This document shows positions 19,159 through 27,386 of a stretch of 64,000 bases of DNA, one piece after another. The notes under the pieces are model-generated. The model was not told the origin of the DNA, did no database searches, and worked only from the letters and a program-made list of their open reading frames with translations. Made by a program: the position numbers and the translations under genes. Source of the stretch: Sphingomonas sp. (GTDB lineage: Bacteria; Pseudomonadota; Alphaproteobacteria; Sphingomonadales; Sphingomonadaceae); NCBI RefSeq assembly GCF_017745215.1, contig NZ_JAGHZV010000007.1:154969-218968 (forward strand), read 5' to 3'. Position 1 is the stretch's first letter; each line of letters starts with the position of its first letter.

Positions 19159-21045
19159 ATGCCGCGTTCCGCGATCCTGCTCGCCACCACCGCCGTGCTG
19201 ATCACCTCCGCCGCGCCGCCGCCGCTGCCCGCTGCGCCGCGCCCCGGCGCCGCAGCGCAGGACCGCCAGCATTCGCCGGTGCGATGCACGCGAAGCGACG
19301 ACGACCGCGGCCGCTACCGGTCCGGCGGGATGCCCCTCTACGCTCCGCCGCCGATGCCCGCGCCGCCGCCGCCGCCTCCCCCGCCTCCGAGCGAAGTCGT
19401 GGTCACCGGCGTCCGCCAGCAGGCGCCGCAGACCTCGCCCAATGGGGTAGTCGTGGTCGATTCGATCACCGCGCAGGACGTCGGCGCGCTGCCCGACCGG
19501 AACGTGACCGAAGCGCTCCAGCGCGTGCCGGGCGTTTCGGTCAACCACTTCAGCGGCGGCAATGCCAAGGCAGCCACCCCGACCGGACTGGTCGCCGGCA
19601 ACGGCGGCATCGCGCCCTATGGCGCGACCGACAACACCGAGCGCTACGAAGGCAAGGACGTCGCTTCGATCCAGGCCGTCGCGTCGCAGCCGGTCTCGAC
19701 CTTCTCGGTCGATGTCGACACCGGCGGCTATGCCAATGTCCGCCGCTTCCTCAACGAGGGCCAGGCCGTGCCGCCCGAAGCGGTGCGCACCGAGGAGATG
19801 ATCAACTATTTCCGCTACGATTATCCGCGGCCCAGCTCGCGCGACGTGCCGTTCAGCATCACCACCGACGTGGCGCTGACGCCGTGGAACCCCGAGACGC
19901 GGCTGATGCGGATCGGCCTGCGCGGCTATGATGTCGACGCGAGCGGCCGGCCGCCGGCCAACCTCGTCTTCCTGGTCGACGTCTCGGGATCGATGGACGA
20001 GCCCGACAAGCTGCCGCTGGTCAAGAAGGCGCTGACCCTGCTCGCCGACCGGCTGACGCCCAGGGACCGCGTGTCGATCGTCGTCTATGCGGGCGCGGCC
20101 GGCGTGGTGCTCGAGCCGACGAGCAACAAGGACTATGTCAAGGCGGCGATCTCCTGCCTCGACGCGGGCGGGTCGACCGCGGGCGGCGAGGGCATCCAGC
20201 TTGCCTATGCGATCGCGCGGGCGAACTTCCAGAAGGACGGGATCAACCGCATCATCCTCGCCACCGACGGCGACTTCAACGTCGGTGTCAGCGACAACAA
20301 GACGCTGCAGGAAATGGTGAAGAAGGAGCGCGAGAGCGGGATCACGCTGACGACGCTCGGCTTCGGCGAAGGCAATTACAACGAAGCGATGATGGAGCGC
20401 ATCGCCGACGTCGGCAACGGCAACTATGCCTATATCGACACCGCCCAGGAAGCGAAGAAGGTGCTCGACGACGAGCTTTCGGCGACGCTCTTCACCATCG
20501 CCAAGGACGTGAAGATCCAGGTCGAGTTCAACCCCGCGCAGGTGAAGGAATATCGGCTGATCGGCTATGAGAACCGCGCGCTCGCCGAGGAGGATTTCAA
20601 CAACGACGCGGTCGACGCCGGCGACATCGGCGCGGGGCACCAGGTGACCGCGCTCTATGAGATCGTGCCGGCGAACGCGCATGGCTGGCTGTCCGAGCGG
20701 CGCTACGAGGGCAACCGCGCCGAGGCCTCGGGCGGCACGGGGAGCGAGCTCGCCTTCGTCAAGCTGCGCTACAAGGCGCCCGAGGGCGGTGCCTCCAAGC
20801 TGATCGAGCGCCCCGTCCCGGCCTCGCTGATCGCAAGCGCGGCGGCGCCCAGGGGCGACATGGCGTTCGTCACGTCGGTGGCGGCGTTCGGACAGCGGCT
20901 GCGCGGGGACAAGTATCTGAACGGGTTCAGCTATTCCCAGATCTCCAGGCTCGCGCCGCAGTCCGCCGACTATTGGCGGAGCGAATTCGGCGCGCTGGTC
21001 CGTCTCGCAGATGCACAATCGCCCCGCGTGAGCGCGCGGGAATAG
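19159..21045 (+). CDS. YfbK-type von Willebrand factor A protein with a TonB-plug-like N-terminal segment
   Basis: A 628-aa protein. It has a signal peptide (about 1-25), a Pro-rich stretch (59-77, a run of nine Pro), and then residues ~78-132 reading SEVVVTGVRQQ, VVVVDSITAQDVGALPDRNV and TEALQRVPGVSVNHFSGG. That is the TonB box and first part of a TonB-dependent receptor plug, with no barrel after it. The usual YfbK architecture follows: vWF_N (VSTFSVDVDTGGYANVRRFL), a vWA domain (~268-440) with an intact metal-binding MIDAS D274-x-S276-x-S278 (DVSGSMD) and ATDGDFNVG, then the DUF3520 C-terminal domain. vWA proteins usually form metal-dependent protein contacts. The plug segment suggests contact with TonB or the outer membrane (inference). 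GGGGAG precedes the ATG. Confidence 0.88.
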   Translation: MPRSAILLATTAVLITSAAPPPLPAAPRPGAAAQDRQHSPVRCTRSDDDRGRYRSGGMPLYAPPPMPAPPPPPPPPPSEVVVTGVRQQAPQTSPNGVVVVDSITAQDVGALPDRNVTEALQRVPGVSVNHFSGGNAKAATPTGLVAGNGGIAPYGATDNTERYEGKDVASIQAVASQPVSTFSVDVDTGGYANVRRFLNEGQAVPPEAVRTEEMINYFRYDYPRPSSRDVPFSITTDVALTPWNPETRLMRIGLRGYDVDASGRPPANLVFLVDVSGSMDEPDKLPLVKKALTLLADRLTPRDRVSIVVYAGAAGVVLEPTSNKDYVKAAISCLDAGGSTAGGEGIQLAYAIARANFQKDGINRIILATDGDFNVGVSDNKTLQEMVKKERESGITLTTLGFGEGNYNEAMMERIADVGNGNYAYIDTAQEAKKVLDDELSATLFTIAKDVKIQVEFNPAQVKEYRLIGYENRALAEEDFNNDAVDAGDIGAGHQVTALYEIVPANAHGWLSERRYEGNRAEASGGTGSELAFVKLRYKAPEGGASKLIERPVPASLIASAAAPRGDMAFVTSVAAFGQRLRGDKYLNGFSYSQISRLAPQSADYWRSEFGALVRLADAQSPRVSARE

Positions 21046-21064
21046 CTGGACGCTGGGCGATCCG

Positions 21065-21102
21065 GCGCTATGCAATTGCGGTCTAGGATCGCAGCATAGC
21101 GC
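21065..21102 (+). other. Inverted repeat in the gap before the HhH membrane protein gene
   Basis: Perfect 9-bp arms GCGCTATGC (21065-21073) and GCATAGCGC (21094-21102) with a 20-nt loop, ending just at the ribosome-binding site GGGAGGG of the next gene. It could be a weak terminator of the vWA gene or a structure that hides the ribosome-binding site. Confidence 0.45.
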
Positions 21103-21114
21103 TGGGAGGGCGCG

Positions 21115-22179
21115 ATGATGGAGCAACTGCAGAACCCGCTGTATCCGGGTGCGCCGCAATATCTGACGCTGGGGACCGTGGTGATCGGCGCCGGCGTGCT
21201 GATCCTGCTGGTGCTGATGGTGTGGATCAGCGCCGTCTCGGCGCGCCGCGCGCGCGAAGCGGCCGAGGAAGCGCAGTATGGCGAGGCCGAGAGCGTCGAG
21301 GCGGAGACGCCCGCCGCGCGGCCGATCACCCCGCCGCCGCCCGCGCCGGTGCAGATCCTGGCCGAGAAGTTCGACGAGGCGCTGCCGCCCGCCGAGCCGG
21401 TGGCCGCGGTTGCTCCCGAGCCCGAGCCGGTCGCGGAGGTCGCGCCCGAGCCTGAGCCGGTCGCCGAAGTGGCGCCCGAGCCTGAGCCCGTCGTTGAGAC
21501 GGTGCCGGAGCCTGAGCCGGTCGCGGAGGCTGCCCCGGAACCCGAACCCGTCGCCGATGTCGTGGCTGCGCCCGACGAAGCGGTCGAAGTCGCCCCTGAG
21601 CCCGAGCCGGTCGCGGAGGTCGCGCCCGAGTTGGAGCCCGTTGCCGTCGTTGCGCCCGAGCCTGAGCCTGAGCCCGTCGCGCTCGAAGGTGCGCCGGCGC
21701 GCGAGGCCGAGCCTGCGCCGCTCGAGGAAGCGCCCAACCCCGAGGCTGCGCCGGTCGACGCCGGTCCCGCGGGCATCGAGGAAGCGATCAACGAGCCGGC
21801 CGTCGCTGCCGAGGGCGAAGCGCCCGAGGGGGAACCGGTGGCCGAAGCCGAGCCCGAGCCGGTGGTGGCCGAGGTTGCGCCGGAGCCCGAGCCCCCCGTG
21901 GCGGAAGTCGAGCCTGAACCCGCGGCCGCGCCGGTTGCTGCTTCGGACGACCTCACCCGGATGAAGGGCGTCGGCCCGCGGCTCGCCGAGCGGCTCAACA
22001 GCGTCGGCGTGACCAGCTTCGCGCAGATCGCCGCGCTCAGCCCCGAGGACGCCGACGCGCTCGACGCCAAGCTCGGCGACTTCCAGGGCCGCCTGGGCCG
22101 CGACCGCTGGATCGAGCAGGCCGGGCTGCTGGCCTCGAACGACATCGCCGGGTTCGAGGAGAAGTTCGGGAAGTTGTGA
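21115..22179 (+). CDS. Membrane-anchored Pro/Glu-repeat protein with C-terminal helix-hairpin-helix
   Basis: A 354-aa protein. One transmembrane helix (about 18-40: [20 protein letters not shown]) is followed by a ~200-residue low-complexity region built from the unit [10 protein letters not shown] and variants, then a C-terminal helix-hairpin-helix-like domain (about 278-354: [19 protein letters not shown], then [16 protein letters not shown]). Such HhH domains (also fused to NuoE-like and L21-like proteins in alphaproteobacteria) bind DNA or proteins non-specifically; its role here is unknown. The Pro/Glu linker resembles the rigid periplasm-spanning linkers of TonB, but the HhH end suggests a cytoplasmic orientation. 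GGGAGGG lies upstream of tandem ATGs. Confidence 0.75.
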   Translation: MMEQLQNPLYPGAPQYLTLGTVVIGAGVLILLVLMVWISAVSARRAREAAEEAQYGEAESVEAETPAARPITPPPPAPVQILAEKFDEALPPAEPVAAVAPEPEPVAEVAPEPEPVAEVAPEPEPVVETVPEPEPVAEAAPEPEPVADVVAAPDEAVEVAPEPEPVAEVAPELEPVAVVAPEPEPEPVALEGAPAREAEPAPLEEAPNPEAAPVDAGPAGIEEAINEPAVAAEGEAPEGEPVAEAEPEPVVAEVAPEPEPPVAEVEPEPAAAPVAASDDLTRMKGVGPRLAERLNSVGVTSFAQIAALSPEDADALDAKLGDFQGRLGRDRWIEQAGLLASNDIAGFEEKFGKL

Positions 22180-22210
22180 GGGCGGGTCGCTGGAGCGCGC
22201 CCTCTCAACC

Positions 22211-22290
22211 GTCATCCCGGCGAAAGCCGGGATCCAGAGTCACGAGCGACGACCTCTGCTGCCCTGGGTCCCGGCTTCCGCCGGGATGAC
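22211..22290. repeat. Dispersed 80-bp palindromic element
   Basis: Starts GTCATCCCGGCGAAAGCCGG and ends CCGGGATGAC. The outer arms are complementary, with a variable ~20-nt centre. It lies between two convergent genes (21115-22179 and 22320-23627). Confidence 0.9.
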
Positions 22291-22319
22291 GGCTCGGAGT
22301 TTGAGGTTGGGGCAAGCCC

Positions 22320-23627
22320 CTACCCCTCCTGCTTCACCAGCAGCTTGTCGATCTTGCGCTCGTCCATGTCGACGATTTCGAAGCGCCAGCCTTGCTCGAC
22401 GAAATGCTCGCCTTCCTTGGGAAGGTGCTTGAGCGCCGCCAGCGCCAGCCCCGCGACCGTCGCATAGTCGCGGTCCTCGGGAAGGTCGATGCCGATCCGC
22501 TCGGCGAGCGCGTCCGCCGGCATCGCGCCGGCGACGAGCAGCGAACCGTCCTCGCGCTCGACGACATTGGGGTTCTCGCCCGGCTCGGCGTCCGACGCGA
22601 ACTCGCCCGCGATCGCGGCGAGCAGGTTCGCCGGGGTCACCAGCCCTTCGAAATGGCCGTATTCGTCGTGGACGAGGCCCATCGGCACTTCGGCGCGTCG
22701 CAGCGCGGTGAGCGCGTCCATCGCGTCGACCTGGTCGGGGAGCACGGGCGCCGGGCGCATCAGCTTGCGCAAGTCGAGCGGCTCGCCGCGGAACAGCGCG
22801 CCGGCGATGTCGCGCGCCTGGACGACGCCGACGACCTTGTCGACCGAGCCCTCGGCCACCGGCAGGCGGGTGTGCGGGGTGGCGAGCAGCGCCTCGCGGA
22901 TGCCGTCGCCGTCGAGGTCGATGTCGAGCCAGTCGACGTCGGTGCGCGGCGTCATCACTTCGCGCACCGGCCGGTCGGCCAGGCGGACGACGCCCGAGAT
23001 GATCGAGCGCTCATGCTCCTCGATCACGCCTGATTTCGTGGCTTCGGCGACGAGCAGGTGAAGCTCCTCGGCGGTCACGCGATTCTCCGAATCGCGGTTG
23101 AGCCGGAGCAGGCGGAAGACGAGCGCGCTGGTCGAATCGAGCAGCCAGACGAAGGGCGCGGCGATCCGCGCCAGCCACAGCATCGGCACCGCCATCGTCG
23201 CGGCGATCGGCTCGGGCGAGCGCAGCGCGAACTGCTTGGGGACGAGCTCGCCGATCACCAGGCTCACGAAGGTGGTGATGCCGAGCACGAGGGTAATGCC
23301 CACGGTCTCGGCGGTGTCGGGGCCGAGGCCGAACACCAGCTGGAGTCGCGCCGCGGTGGGGCCGCCCAGGCTCGCGCCCGAATAGGCGCCGGAGATGATC
23401 GCGATCAGCGTGATGCCGATCTGCGAGGTCGAGAGCAGCTTGCCCGGATCGGCGGCGAGCGCGAGCGCGGTCTTGGCGCCGTGCTTGCCGACGCGCGCCA
23501 TCGCTTCGAGCCGCGCCGGGCGTGCGGAGACGATCGCCAGCTCGCTCATCGCGAACACGGCATTGAGGAGGATCAGCGCGAAGATGATCGCGACGTCGAT
23601 CCAGGGGTAGGGGGGAAGCCTGTCCAT
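22320..23627 (-). CDS. CNNM/CBS/CorC-type membrane protein (hemolysin C family)
   Basis: A 435-aa protein. The N-terminal CNNM/DUF21 membrane domain (about 1-190; ALILLNAVFAMSELAIVSAR, 'GITTFVSLVIGELVPKQFAL') is followed by a CBS pair (about 205-330; REVMTPRTDVDWLDID, VVGVVQARDIAGALF, GLVHDEYGHFEGLVTPANLL) and a CorC_HlyC domain (about 345-435). The family handles divalent cations, mainly Mg2+ or Co2+ efflux; 'hemolysin' is a historical name. The start at 23627 is supported by GAGGAAAG eight nt upstream. A longer frame upstream has no membrane-protein features. Confidence 0.92.
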   Translation of the reverse strand: MDRLPPYPWIDVAIIFALILLNAVFAMSELAIVSARPARLEAMARVGKHGAKTALALAADPGKLLSTSQIGITLIAIISGAYSGASLGGPTAARLQLVFGLGPDTAETVGITLVLGITTFVSLVIGELVPKQFALRSPEPIAATMAVPMLWLARIAAPFVWLLDSTSALVFRLLRLNRDSENRVTAEELHLLVAEATKSGVIEEHERSIISGVVRLADRPVREVMTPRTDVDWLDIDLDGDGIREALLATPHTRLPVAEGSVDKVVGVVQARDIAGALFRGEPLDLRKLMRPAPVLPDQVDAMDALTALRRAEVPMGLVHDEYGHFEGLVTPANLLAAIAGEFASDAEPGENPNVVEREDGSLLVAGAMPADALAERIGIDLPEDRDYATVAGLALAALKHLPKEGEHFVEQGWRFEIVDMDERKIDKLLVKQEG

Positions 23628-23750
23628 CGGGGCTTTCCTCCATAACCGCAGGGTGGCCTGCTCCACAACTGCTCTGTCGATGCGTGCGCGGAACAAGTCG
23701 ATGCGTCCGCGGGTTCGCAGCCGGAAGGCTCATCGCGGAGGTGTTCGATC

Positions 23751-24407
23751 ATGCAGATGCTCAAATGGACGACCGCCGCGGCGCTTGCGACGCTGGTCGC
23801 GGGCTGCGTTACCGATCCCGAGACGGGGCAGCGGCGCCCGTCGAACGCCGCGATCGGCGGGGTGGCGGGCGCGCTCGGCGGCTATCTGCTCGGCGACGTC
23901 GTCGGCGGGCGGCGCGACCGCACCGAGAAGCTGCTGGGCGCCGGGATCGGCGGGCTCGCGGGTGCGGGCATCGGCGCGTACATGGACCGGCAGGAGCGCG
24001 AGCTGCGCGAACGGACCGCGGGCACCGACGTGCGGGTGATTCGCCAGGGCGACGAGCTGGTGCTGTCGATGCCTTCGGGGATCACCTTCGCGACCGGCAG
24101 CGCGACGGTGCAGCCGCAGTTCCGGCCGACGCTGGACCAGGTGGCGGAAGTGCTGGGGCGGTACGAGCAGACCTATGTCGACGTGTACGGCCATACCGAT
24201 TCGGTGGGGTCGGACGCGGACAATCTCGCGCTTTCGCAGCGGCGCGCGGAGTCGGTGGCGGGCTATCTCGAATCGCACGGGGTGCGGCGCGAGCGCGTCG
24301 GCACGCGCGGCTATGGCGAGACCCAGCCGGTGGCTTCGAACGATTCGGACGAGGGCAGGGCGGCGAACCGGCGGGTGGAGATCAAGATCGTGCCGGTGGA
24401 GGGGTGA
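23751..24407 (+). CDS. OmpA-family lipoprotein with glycine-zipper
   Basis: A 218-aa outer-membrane lipoprotein with lipobox LVAGC (Cys19). A glycine-zipper region follows (about 34-78: GGVAGALGGYLLGDVVGG, GAGIGGLAGAGIGAYMD). The C-terminal OmpA peptidoglycan-binding domain (about 100-215) has ITFATGSATVQPQFRPTL, VYGHTDSVGSDADNLALSQR and 'RVGTRGYGETQPVASN'. The layout matches YiaD-like proteins, which tether the outer membrane to peptidoglycan. It stands alone between genes on the other strand. Confidence 0.93.
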   Translation: MQMLKWTTAAALATLVAGCVTDPETGQRRPSNAAIGGVAGALGGYLLGDVVGGRRDRTEKLLGAGIGGLAGAGIGAYMDRQERELRERTAGTDVRVIRQGDELVLSMPSGITFATGSATVQPQFRPTLDQVAEVLGRYEQTYVDVYGHTDSVGSDADNLALSQRRAESVAGYLESHGVRRERVGTRGYGETQPVASNDSDEGRAANRRVEIKIVPVEG

Positions 24408-24485
24408 TCCCGCCCTTCGCGGCGCGTCATGCCGAAACAAGGGCGTGTCATCAATCGCCGGGCGGGTTTCGGCGCTCCTACCGCC

Positions 24486-24511
24486 GTCATCCCGGCTTTC
24501 GCCGGGATGAC
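24486..24511. repeat. Collapsed copy of the dispersed palindrome
   Basis: GTCATCCCGG CTTTCG CCGGGATGAC: only the outer arms of the 80-bp element joined directly, as if the inside had been deleted. It lies between two convergent genes. Confidence 0.8.
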
Positions 24512-24584
24512 GCTCAAGCGGCGGTGCCGCTCGCGTCCCACCGGCTTTCAAAGAGCATGACAGTGGTGAGGAGGGGCGGCGGTC

Positions 24585-25034
24585 CTACCGCCGCGCCCGG
24601 AAGAACTCCCTGAGCAGCCCCGCCGCTTCGCCTTCGCCGATGCCGGAATAGACTTCCGGCCGGTGGTGGCAGGTCGGCTGGGCGAAGACTCTCGGTCCAT
24701 GCTCCACCGCGCCGCCCTTGGGATCGGCCGCGCCGTAATAGAGCCGCGCGATGCGGGCGTGCGCGATCGCGCCGGCGCACATCGCGCAGGGTTCGAGCGT
24801 GACCCACAGGTCGCAATCCTCGAGCCGCTCGCGCCCGAGCAGCCGCGCCGCTTCGCGAATCACCCGCATCTCGGCGTGCGCGGTGGGGTCGGCAAGCCCG
24901 CGCGGAGCGTTGCCGGCGGCCGCGATCACCTCGCCGCCGTGCATCAGCACCGCACCCACGGGCACTTCGCCCGCCGCCGCGGCCTCGCGGGCGGCGTCGA
25001 GCGCCAGTCGCATCGGATCGGGAAGCGGGAACAT
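24585..25034 (-). CDS. tadA: tRNA-specific adenosine deaminase / nucleoside deaminase
   Basis: A 149-aa zinc deaminase. Motifs are TAHAEMRVIREAARLLG (HAE, with zinc His and catalytic Glu) and LEPCAMCAGAIAHARI (PCxxC, two zinc Cys). The length and YYGAADPKGGAVEHG segment fit TadA, which converts A34 to inosine in tRNA-Arg(ACG). ATG 25034 gives the usual short N-terminus (MFPLPDPMRLALDAAREAA); ATG 25013 is possible. It lies 38 nt downstream of a small membrane protein gene. Confidence 0.92.
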   Translation of the reverse strand: MFPLPDPMRLALDAAREAAAAGEVPVGAVLMHGGEVIAAAGNAPRGLADPTAHAEMRVIREAARLLGRERLEDCDLWVTLEPCAMCAGAIAHARIARLYYGAADPKGGAVEHGPRVFAQPTCHHRPEVYSGIGEGEAAGLLREFFRARR

Positions 25035-25072
25035 CGCGGCGGAACTAGCGCTCCGCCGCGTCGTCGTCACCC

Positions 25073-25363
25073 TCAGTGCGCAGGCGCCGGAGTCGGCGAG
25101 GCGGCTGGAGCCTTCTTCACTTCGATCGTCGGCAGCGTCACCGTGGTGTTCTTCATCTCGACGGTGGGCACCGCCACCGTGGCGTTGGTCGTCGTCACTT
25201 CGACCGAGCCGGTCTTCACTTCGGGCAGCTTGCCGCCCGAGAGGTTGACGCTCACCGTCGGCATCATGCCCTCCTTGGGCACGTCGACTCGCAGCATGCC
25301 GAGCGAGAACATCACCACCGCGCCGAGGCAGATCAGCCCCAGCAGGACCAGAATTGCACGCAT
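25073..25363 (-). CDS. Small single-pass membrane protein with Thr/Val repeat
   Basis: A 96-aa protein: one transmembrane helix (about 2-23: ILVLLGLICLGAVVMFSLGM), then a periplasmic stretch with repeating short units VEVTTTNATVAV, PTVEMKNTTVTLPTIEV and an Ala/Pro tail. I do not recognise the family. The repeats look like an edge-to-edge beta stack. ATG 25363 is preceded by GGGGAGATGAAGCG. It may form an operon with tadA downstream. Confidence 0.7.
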   Translation of the reverse strand: MRAILVLLGLICLGAVVMFSLGMLRVDVPKEGMMPTVSVNLSGGKLPEVKTGSVEVTTTNATVAVPTVEMKNTTVTLPTIEVKKAPAASPTPAPAH

Positions 25364-25443
25364 CGCTTCATCTCCCCGTTTGAATCGGTTGCGCAATGAA
25401 CGCGCTATCAACCATCCGGGTTGCAGCGTAAACGGTGAATCGG

Positions 25444-25472
25444 TTGACGACCCGTCCCAATCGGGCTATCGG
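25444..25472 (+). promoter_or_regulatory. Putative housekeeping promoter of rpmB
   Basis: TTGACG (25444-25449), exactly 17 nt, TATCGG (25467-25472), about 50 nt before the rpmB start. This is close to the alphaproteobacterial sigma-70 pattern. Confidence 0.55.
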
Positions 25473-25522
25473 CGCGGCCTTTCCGGCTCGGGGCGTCCCG
25501 GGCCTAACCAGGATTTGAAGCG

Positions 25523-25816
25523 ATGTCGCGCATCTGCGAGCTGACCGGCAAGGGCCGGCAGGTGGGACACAACGTCTCCCACGCCAACAACAAGACCAAG
25601 CGTACGTTCCTGCCCAACCTGCAGAACGTGACGCTGATCTCGGACGTGCTGGGCAAGAGCATCCGCCTGCGCGTGTCGACGCACGGGTTGCGCTCGGTCG
25701 AGCATGTCGGCGGCCTCGACAACTGGCTGCTCAAGACGCGCGACGAGGACCTCTCGCTGCGTGCGCGGCGCCTGAAGCGCGAAGTCAAGAAGGCGACCGC
25801 GCCCGTCGCGGCCTGA
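25523..25816 (+). CDS. rpmB: 50S ribosomal protein L28
   Basis: A 97-aa basic protein beginning [20 protein letters not shown] with [13 protein letters not shown] and '[18 protein letters not shown]', the bL28 signature in its alphaproteobacterial length (longer than the 78-aa E. coli protein). It binds the large-subunit rRNA. It is monocistronic, with its own promoter-like TTGACG-N17-TATCGG and a strong hairpin 40 nt after the stop. No CxxC zinc motif is present. Confidence 0.98.
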   Translation: MSRICELTGKGRQVGHNVSHANNKTKRTFLPNLQNVTLISDVLGKSIRLRVSTHGLRSVEHVGGLDNWLLKTRDEDLSLRARRLKREVKKATAPVAA

Positions 25817-25855
25817 GCCGCGCGGTTCCTTTCGGGTAACGCCGGAGCGGCGGGG

Positions 25856-25893
25856 CCCTGGAATCACCTGCCGATGTGCAGGCGATTCCAGGG
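25856..25893 (+). terminator. Long hairpin after rpmB
   Basis: CCCTGGAATC / GATTCCAGGG (10 bp) with an inner CCTGC / GCAGG stem separated by one mismatch and a 6-nt loop, followed by CTTCGTTGCGTTT. This is a likely rho-independent terminator for rpmB. Confidence 0.65.
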
Positions 25894-25910
25894 CTTCGTT
25901 GCGTTTGGCT

Positions 25911-25998
25911 GGGCGGCACCGGCCCGCTCCCCCTCCCGGCCACCCATAGAATACACTGGCGTTGGGCGGCCGGGTGGGGGAGCGGGCCGATGCCGCCC
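25911..25998. repeat. Large imperfect inverted repeat (35-bp arms)
   Basis: Left arm 25911-25945 (GGGCGGCACCGGCCCGCTCC...) and right arm 25964-25998 (...GGAGCGGGCCGATGCCGCCC) pair with only a few mismatches around an 18-nt centre. It differs from the 80-bp element that follows 25 nt later. No coding meaning is apparent. Confidence 0.7.
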
Positions 25999-26023
25999 TC
26001 CGCGCGTGAGCGCTTCAATAATC

Positions 26024-26103
26024 GTCATCCCGGCGAAAACCGGGACCCAGGGTTGCAAAGCGAATCGCTCGTGGCCCTGGGTCCCGGCTTTCGCCGGGAT
26101 GAC
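26024..26103. repeat. Dispersed 80-bp palindromic element
   Basis: Outer arms GTCATCCCGGCGAAAACCGG and the matching CCGGCTTTCGCCGGGATGAC, inner arms GACCCAGGG / CCCTGGGTC, variable centre. It lies between rpmB and the phytase-like gene. Confidence 0.9.
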
Positions 26104-26142
26104 GACCTTGGGGGTGGGGTGACGACTTTGGGGGTGGGGAAG
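26104..26142. repeat. Short direct repeat after the 80-bp element
   Basis: GACCTTGGGGGTGGGGT followed at once by GACGACTTTGGGGGTGGGG: two near-identical G-rich units at the end of the palindrome. The second ends just before the stop of the phytase-like gene. Confidence 0.5.
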
Positions 26143-26147
26143 TCGGC

Positions 26148-27131
26148 CTAAGGCAGCGAATCGATCCGGAACTTCATCAACAGCGACTGCTGGACCAGCT
26201 CGCGGTTGTCGTCCGAGGCGATCCACAGGATCGTGTCGCTGCCCTCGCGCGTCACTGCGATCGCTTCGAAATTGTCGCGCGTCATCGGCACGGTGAAGGC
26301 AGCGATCTCGCGGCCGCGGATCGCGGTGTTGGCGCGGATGTGCGCGGGGTCCAACACCACCAGCTTGGATTCGAACCAGCGGTTGATCGAGATGCGCCGC
26401 ACCAGCACCAGCAGCCGCCCGTCGGGCAGCTGGGTCATGTCCGACGGCGCGAACCCGCCCGCCGGCGGCACGAAGGCGAAGCGCGTGAACTTGCTGCGAG
26501 GATCGGTGGGATCGCGGCTGAACACCAGCGCCTTGTTGCCGGGGATCTTCTTCGCGAGCGTGGTCTCGGAGAGGATGACGAAGCGCCCGTCGGTGAGCCG
26601 CGTCATCGCCTCGGGACCGCCGTTGACGTCCCAAAGGCGCATCGGCCGCGGGCGCACGCTCGCCTCGCCGCGGGTGAGCCCGGCGTCGAAGCGCCAGATC
26701 GCGTTGTAATTCTCGAAGCCAACCCAGATGCGGCCGCTCGCCGGGTCCTGGGTCATCGATTCGCTGTCGCGGTCGCTCTTGGTCCAGCCCAGCGCGGGGC
26801 CGGCGGGGAGGTCGGCGAAGACGGTGTCGAACGGGCGGAAGTCGGCGCCCATGCGGAAGCTGACGAGGTTGCCCGAATCGCTGAGCAGGGTGAAGCGGTC
26901 GCCGCGCACGAGCATCGACGAGAAGCCGCCGAACGCTTCGTCGCGGCTCGAGAGGCGGACGCCGCCGAGATAGGTGAGCGCATCGACCCTGGCGCGCGCG
27001 GGGTCACGGGGGAAGAGCGCCACGCGAGTCGCGCGCATGTCGGGCGTGGGGCCGAGCACCGGTCGCGCGCTCTGGTTCGAGGCGGGGATCCCCAGGGCCA
27101 CGACGAAGAGCAGCGGAAGCAACGGACGCAT
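26148..27131 (-). CDS. Esterase-like phytase-domain exported protein
   Basis: A 327-aa protein with a signal peptide (residues 1-17). The rest is one six-bladed beta-propeller of the 'esterase-like activity of phytase' type: LGGVRLSSRDEAFGGFSSML, FTLLSDSGNLVSF, SDRDSESMTQDPASGRIWVG, GPEAMTRLTDGRFVILSE, GGFAPSDMTQLPDGRLLVLV and 'DNFEAIAVTREGSDTILWIAS'. The repeated D-x-E-x-[MI] motifs are the likely metal/phosphate ligands. Members are periplasmic or outer-membrane phosphoesterases, but biochemical data are sparse. It is monocistronic. A 12-bp palindrome lies 62 nt before its start. Confidence 0.85.
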   Translation of the reverse strand: MRPLLPLLFVVALGIPASNQSARPVLGPTPDMRATRVALFPRDPARARVDALTYLGGVRLSSRDEAFGGFSSMLVRGDRFTLLSDSGNLVSFRMGADFRPFDTVFADLPAGPALGWTKSDRDSESMTQDPASGRIWVGFENYNAIWRFDAGLTRGEASVRPRPMRLWDVNGGPEAMTRLTDGRFVILSETTLAKKIPGNKALVFSRDPTDPRSKFTRFAFVPPAGGFAPSDMTQLPDGRLLVLVRRISINRWFESKLVVLDPAHIRANTAIRGREIAAFTVPMTRDNFEAIAVTREGSDTILWIASDDNRELVQQSLLMKFRIDSLP

Positions 27132-27192
27132 GGCGCATCCATAGCGGCTCGCGCGGCGCGCGGAAGCGTCCGCCCTAAGATGAACGGGAGAT

Positions 27193-27204
27193 AACGATAT
27201 CGTT
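27193..27204. promoter_or_regulatory. 12-bp perfect palindrome, candidate operator
   Basis: AACGATATCGTT, fully self-complementary, in the 255-nt gap upstream of the phytase-like gene (minus) and just ahead of the candidate small RNA (plus). The binding protein is unknown. Confidence 0.35.
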
Positions 27205-27219
27205 CAGCTAGGGATTAAG

Positions 27220-27327
27220 GGAACCAGTCTAGGCCGAAAGCGGTTGTTCCCAGTGAAGACCCCTCGCGTAGCGTATCGAGGGGAGGAGGGCCGGTCCGCT
27301 CCAAGCGGCCGGCCCTTCTTCGTTCTT
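27220..27327 (+). ncRNA. Candidate small RNA with intrinsic terminator
   Basis: The gap 27132-27386 holds no gene. On the plus strand it has a hairpin CCCCTCG / CGAGGGG (27260-27266 and 27277-27283) with a 10-nt loop, the purine-rich GGAGGAGGG, and a textbook terminator: GGGCCGG(T)CCGC, CCAA loop, GCGGCCGGCCC (27288-27315), then TTCTTCGTTCTT. Upstream, GGAAC (27220-27224), 17 nt, GGTT resembles the alphaproteobacterial general-stress sigma (EcfG) promoter GGAAC-N16/17-CGTT with one mismatch. A transcript of roughly 80 nt would result. The boundary of the RNA is a guess. Confidence 0.45.
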
Positions 27328-27386
27328 GCGGTTTCAGTTGCGCTGAAACGGCGGCGGCGCCAGCCCGCTCCCGGCGAGAACCGAGT

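Noticed and set aside
25864..26140. A gene between rpmB and the phytase-like gene
   Set aside because: Frames here run through the terminator, a 35-bp-arm palindrome and the 80-bp element; repeats rather than coding.
26340..27194. A 284-aa plus-strand frame opposite the phytase-like gene
   Set aside because: Shadow composition; the minus-strand protein has a signal peptide and repeated propeller motifs.
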